Of a stretch of 16,553 bases of DNA, positions 14,298 through 16,553 are shown one piece after another. The translations under genes were made by a program, and so were the position numbers. The notes under the pieces are model-generated. The model saw only the letters and a list, made by a program, of their open reading frames with translations. It made no database searches and was not told where the DNA came from. Positions within the stretch are counted from its first letter, which is position 1; the number at the start of each line of letters is the position of its first letter. The DNA comes from Pseudomonadota bacterium (GTDB lineage Bacteria; Bdellovibrionota; Bacteriovoracia; Bacteriovoracales; Bacteriovoracaceae). The DNA is taken from NCBI GenBank assembly GCA_021299675.1, contig JAJTIF010000352.1, forward strand, positions 1-16,553. Direction: 5' to 3'.

Positions 14298-15856
14298 GAA
14301 AACAGGCGGCTGATGTCATTGAAGAGTGCGATAAAGATGAGGAGGAATAAAAATGAAACACCAAATCTTTGGGCAAGCTCTAGTTTACGTCGAGACAGAG
14401 GTCCTCTATTTACCAATTCAAATCCTAAGAACATGATATGCCCGCCATCAAGAACCGGTATTGGAAAGAGATTTATGACACCGAGATTGATAGAAATAAT
14501 CGCCATCAATCTAAAAAACATCGAAAGACTGATATGAAACGAGTCACTGGCAACTTTCCCGATCGCCAAAGGACCACCGATGTTTTTTAAGCCTACTTCA
14601 TTGGTAATTAATTTTTTATAACCCGCGACTGTTTTAACGACACCGTCAACAGTACGTTGGAAAGCCATCACGATGCCCTCACCTAAGCCAGCAGGTTTAG
14701 TCTCTCTCATCTTCGGCTGAATCATCCGTTGTGCACTAAACACACCCACCGTCATGACTCTTTTTTTGTCTACTTCTCTCATTTCTGGAACAAGTTTAAG
14801 TGACTCAATTTTTCCATTGCGTAAATAACCGAGCTCAACAGCTTCCTTATCTTTCGTTTTCTGTACAATCTGACGAAGCTCTTCAAATCCTTTGATAGAT
14901 TGACCATTGAGCGATTGAATAATGTCACCTTGTTTAAGCCCTGCTTTATCAGCTGGGGAATCCATCACAATGCTGCCCACCATCAGATCAAGTGCAAAAT
15001 ACTTGTTTGTTTGGAAGTAGTTCCAAAACTCTGTTGGATCCTGAAACCTCGGAAGTTCCAGAACTTCATCCGCCAACTTAGGTGCCTCGTCCGTTTTTAG
15101 AATATTGGCGACTTTTTGCAAGTAGAGCTGGTCTTTCGCTAGGGATGCCTCCTCAAGTGAATAAGTGGGGTCTAGTACACCTTTCTTTTGAAGTATGATC
15201 CAACCTTCTGATTGAGCATTAATGAAGATTGGTGCCCTGAGGGTTGCAGCGGAATGCTCCATTAGAAGATCGATAAAGCTCATGGCATCGTACTTGGGAG
15301 CAAGGTTAACTGTTTCTCCAAGTCTTTCTACGGCCACTGTTTCTATCAGAGATTCTGCAATATTTAAGTCATCAAAGGAGATCACTTTCTTCCCATTGAT
15401 TTCCCTAAGGGCATCTCCGCTTCTAAAGCCCATGTCATAGAGAAGTGAACTCTGAGGAACATTGCCGAAGCGCGTTTCAGGGACCTTCTCCCCGCTCATC
15501 ACTAAACCAAAGTACAGGATGAAAGCTAAAATGAGGTTAGCGAGGGGACCGCCAAAGACAATCCAAAACCTTTGCCATTTCGTTTTATGGTTGAAAGCTA
15601 CTTTCTGTTCTTCTGGTGTTAAGGGCGTTTCTCTAAAGGGATCGTCGCCAAACATTTTGACGTATCCGCCGAGAGGAATAACGGACAGGGCGTATTCTGT
15701 CTCTCCCCATTTCCACTTTAAGATCTTTGGTCCAAACCCAATCGAAAAGACCTCTACCTTTACACCAAAGAAGCGCGCGAAAAAGAAGTGACCTAATTCA
15801 TGAAAGAAGATCAGAGGTCCTAAAAAAAGAACAAAAATTAAAATACCTTGCATCAT
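14294..15856 (-). CDS. rseP: Site-2 intramembrane zinc metalloprotease RseP
   Basis: RseP cuts membrane proteins inside the bilayer, typically the anti-sigma factor RseA in the envelope stress cascade, and clears signal peptide remnants. I choose ATG 15856 (520 residues) because AGGA lies seven bases upstream; GTG 15862 is too close to it. The zinc site HELGH is at 19-23 and the second motif NLFPIPVLDGGH at 462-473 (Asp470). FGGPLANLILAFILYFG marks the second membrane part. A PDZ-like fold near 130-160 (MGFRSGDALREINGKKV) and a clear PDZ near 290-370 (SPADKAGLKQGDIIQSLNG) lie between. The chain is about 70 residues longer than the E. coli protein, and the extra length is between the two PDZ parts. 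The gene follows cdsA by 12 bases and overlaps tsaB by 4. Confidence 0.96.
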   Translation of the reverse strand: MMQGILIFVLFLGPLIFFHELGHFFFARFFGVKVEVFSIGFGPKILKWKWGETEYALSVIPLGGYVKMFGDDPFRETPLTPEEQKVAFNHKTKWQRFWIVFGGPLANLILAFILYFGLVMSGEKVPETRFGNVPQSSLLYDMGFRSGDALREINGKKVISFDDLNIAESLIETVAVERLGETVNLAPKYDAMSFIDLLMEHSAATLRAPIFINAQSEGWIILQKKGVLDPTYSLEEASLAKDQLYLQKVANILKTDEAPKLADEVLELPRFQDPTEFWNYFQTNKYFALDLMVGSIVMDSPADKAGLKQGDIIQSLNGQSIKGFEELRQIVQKTKDKEAVELGYLRNGKIESLKLVPEMREVDKKRVMTVGVFSAQRMIQPKMRETKPAGLGEGIVMAFQRTVDGVVKTVAGYKKLITNEVGLKNIGGPLAIGKVASDSFHISLSMFFRLMAIISINLGVINLFPIPVLDGGHIMFLGFELVNRGPLSRRKLELAQRFGVSFLFLLIFIALFNDISRLFS

Positions 15857-15868
15857 ACTCACGTCCTA

Positions 15869-16552
15869 TTAGTGAAACTGAACACTAAGGAGAAGAGCGT
15901 AGAGAGGTGCTACAAAAAGCAGACTATCAATACGATCGTAAACTCCCCCGTGCCCGGGTATAAGCGACGAGCTATCCTTAATCTCGAATTGTCGCTTGAG
16001 CTTAGATTGTACCAAATCTCCCAATTGAGCGCAGCATGCGAGAATCAAGAAGAAGATAATAAGTGGCCATGCCACAGGTTTGATAAAGAAATGCCAGTAA
16101 AGTGCCGTACAAATAACCGAGGCAATCACTCCGCCAATCGCACCTTCGACGGTTTTCTTGGGGCTCACAGACTCCCACAATTTATGTTTACCGAAGGCAC
16201 GACCAGAAAAATAAGCTGCGGTATCCACCATGAAATTTAGAATTAACATTGCACCAAGCAGAAATCTCCACTCAGGCTCATGAATGATGTAAGCAATACA
16301 AAGCATCGGCGCAAGAACTAAGATTCCCACGGCCCATGCACAATTGACGAAAAAACGACTCAACACTTCTTTTTTGGTGTTGAGGAAAAATAAATAAAAT
16401 AAAGAAAGGATGTTCCAGAGGCTAGCAATAGAAATAAAGAAGTTAAATGATGACTGACTTATTTGTAGGAAATTAAAGAACCCATAACCAAGGATATAGG
16501 TTGATTGGGAAACAAGATAGCGACGACTCGTTCGTTTTAAACTATAAAAATT
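15869..16552 (-). CDS. cdsA: Phosphatidate cytidylyltransferase CdsA, 5' end cut by window edge
   Basis: CdsA makes CDP-diacylglycerol from phosphatidate and CTP, the entry point of bacterial phospholipid synthesis. The frame is open to the right edge, giving about 227 visible residues; the GTG at 16366 is an internal Val codon, since the same frame continues 62 codons upstream as a hydrophobic, membrane-type sequence. The family signature is complete at the C-terminus: SKLKRQFEIKDSSSLIPGHG followed by GVYDRID. DTAAYFSGRAFGKHKL and SPKKTVEGAIGG are the preceding conserved blocks. Several membrane segments are visible. About 40-60 N-terminal residues are missing. In many genomes dxr lies between cdsA and rseP; here they are 12 bases apart with nothing between. 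Confidence 0.95.
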   Translation of the reverse strand, partial: NFYSLKRTSRRYLVSQSTYILGYGFFNFLQISQSSFNFFISIASLWNILSLFYLFFLNTKKEVLSRFFVNCAWAVGILVLAPMLCIAYIIHEPEWRFLLGAMLILNFMVDTAAYFSGRAFGKHKLWESVSPKKTVEGAIGGVIASVICTALYWHFFIKPVAWPLIIFFLILACCAQLGDLVQSKLKRQFEIKDSSSLIPGHGGVYDRIDSLLFVAPLYALLLSVQFH

Positions 16553-16553
16553 T

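Overview
The window carries ordinary chromosomal housekeeping genes of a Gram-negative bacterium, packed almost without gaps. A RseP site-2 protease, a CdsA/PssA/Psd phospholipid route, secreted proteins with Sec signal peptides, EpmA and a membrane-anchored FtsY all point to a proteobacterial-type cell with two membranes. The moderate base composition and the gene mix would fit the Bdellovibrio/Bacteriovorax relatives (Bdellovibrionota), but that placement is an inference. I see no transposase, phage gene, CRISPR array, tRNA, rRNA or toxin-antitoxin pair. No stretch longer than about 135 bases lacks a gene.

Layout. Positions 1-2510 (minus strand) hold a run read right to left: a NudL-type Nudix hydrolase, ftsY, zapA and a 5-formyltetrahydrofolate cyclo-ligase that is cut by the window edge. 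Positions 2457-3407 (plus) hold epmA, whose 5' end overlaps that of the Nudix gene. Positions 3401-4222 (minus) encode a secreted protein of unknown function with a possible DUF4214-like segment. Positions 4341-4664 (plus) encode a small coiled-coil protein. Then come rimO (minus, to 6042), a small secreted protein (plus, 6177-6620), the NAD-synthesis pair nadC-nadB (minus, to 9030) and a short ComEC/Rec2-like membrane protein (plus, 9151-10152). Positions 10158-16552 (minus) form one long gene train: cdsA (partial), rseP, tsaB, psd, pssA, truA, and tig with its own probable promoter.

How the genes work together. In the right-hand train, CdsA makes CDP-diacylglycerol, PssA turns it into phosphatidylserine and the Psd-like protein would decarboxylate this to phosphatidylethanolamine. 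These genes are interleaved with an intramembrane protease (RseP), two tRNA-modification genes (tsaB, truA) and the ribosome-bound chaperone trigger factor. Junctions are 4-base overlaps or gaps of 2-12 bases, so translation is probably coupled. NadB and NadC give quinolinate and then nicotinate mononucleotide. FtsY and trigger factor act on nascent chains, EpmA and RimO modify EF-P and ribosomal protein S12, and ZapA supports the division ring.

I found no clear undescribed system. The points most worth a second look are an Ala in place of the conserved Asp of the Psd-like protein, the minimal ComEC-like protein with a strong GAAA-capped hairpin in its last codons, an extra-long middle region in RseP, the 5'-overlapping divergent nudL/epmA pair, convergent genes that overlap at their stop codons, and a C8 tract between rimO and the secreted-protein gene.
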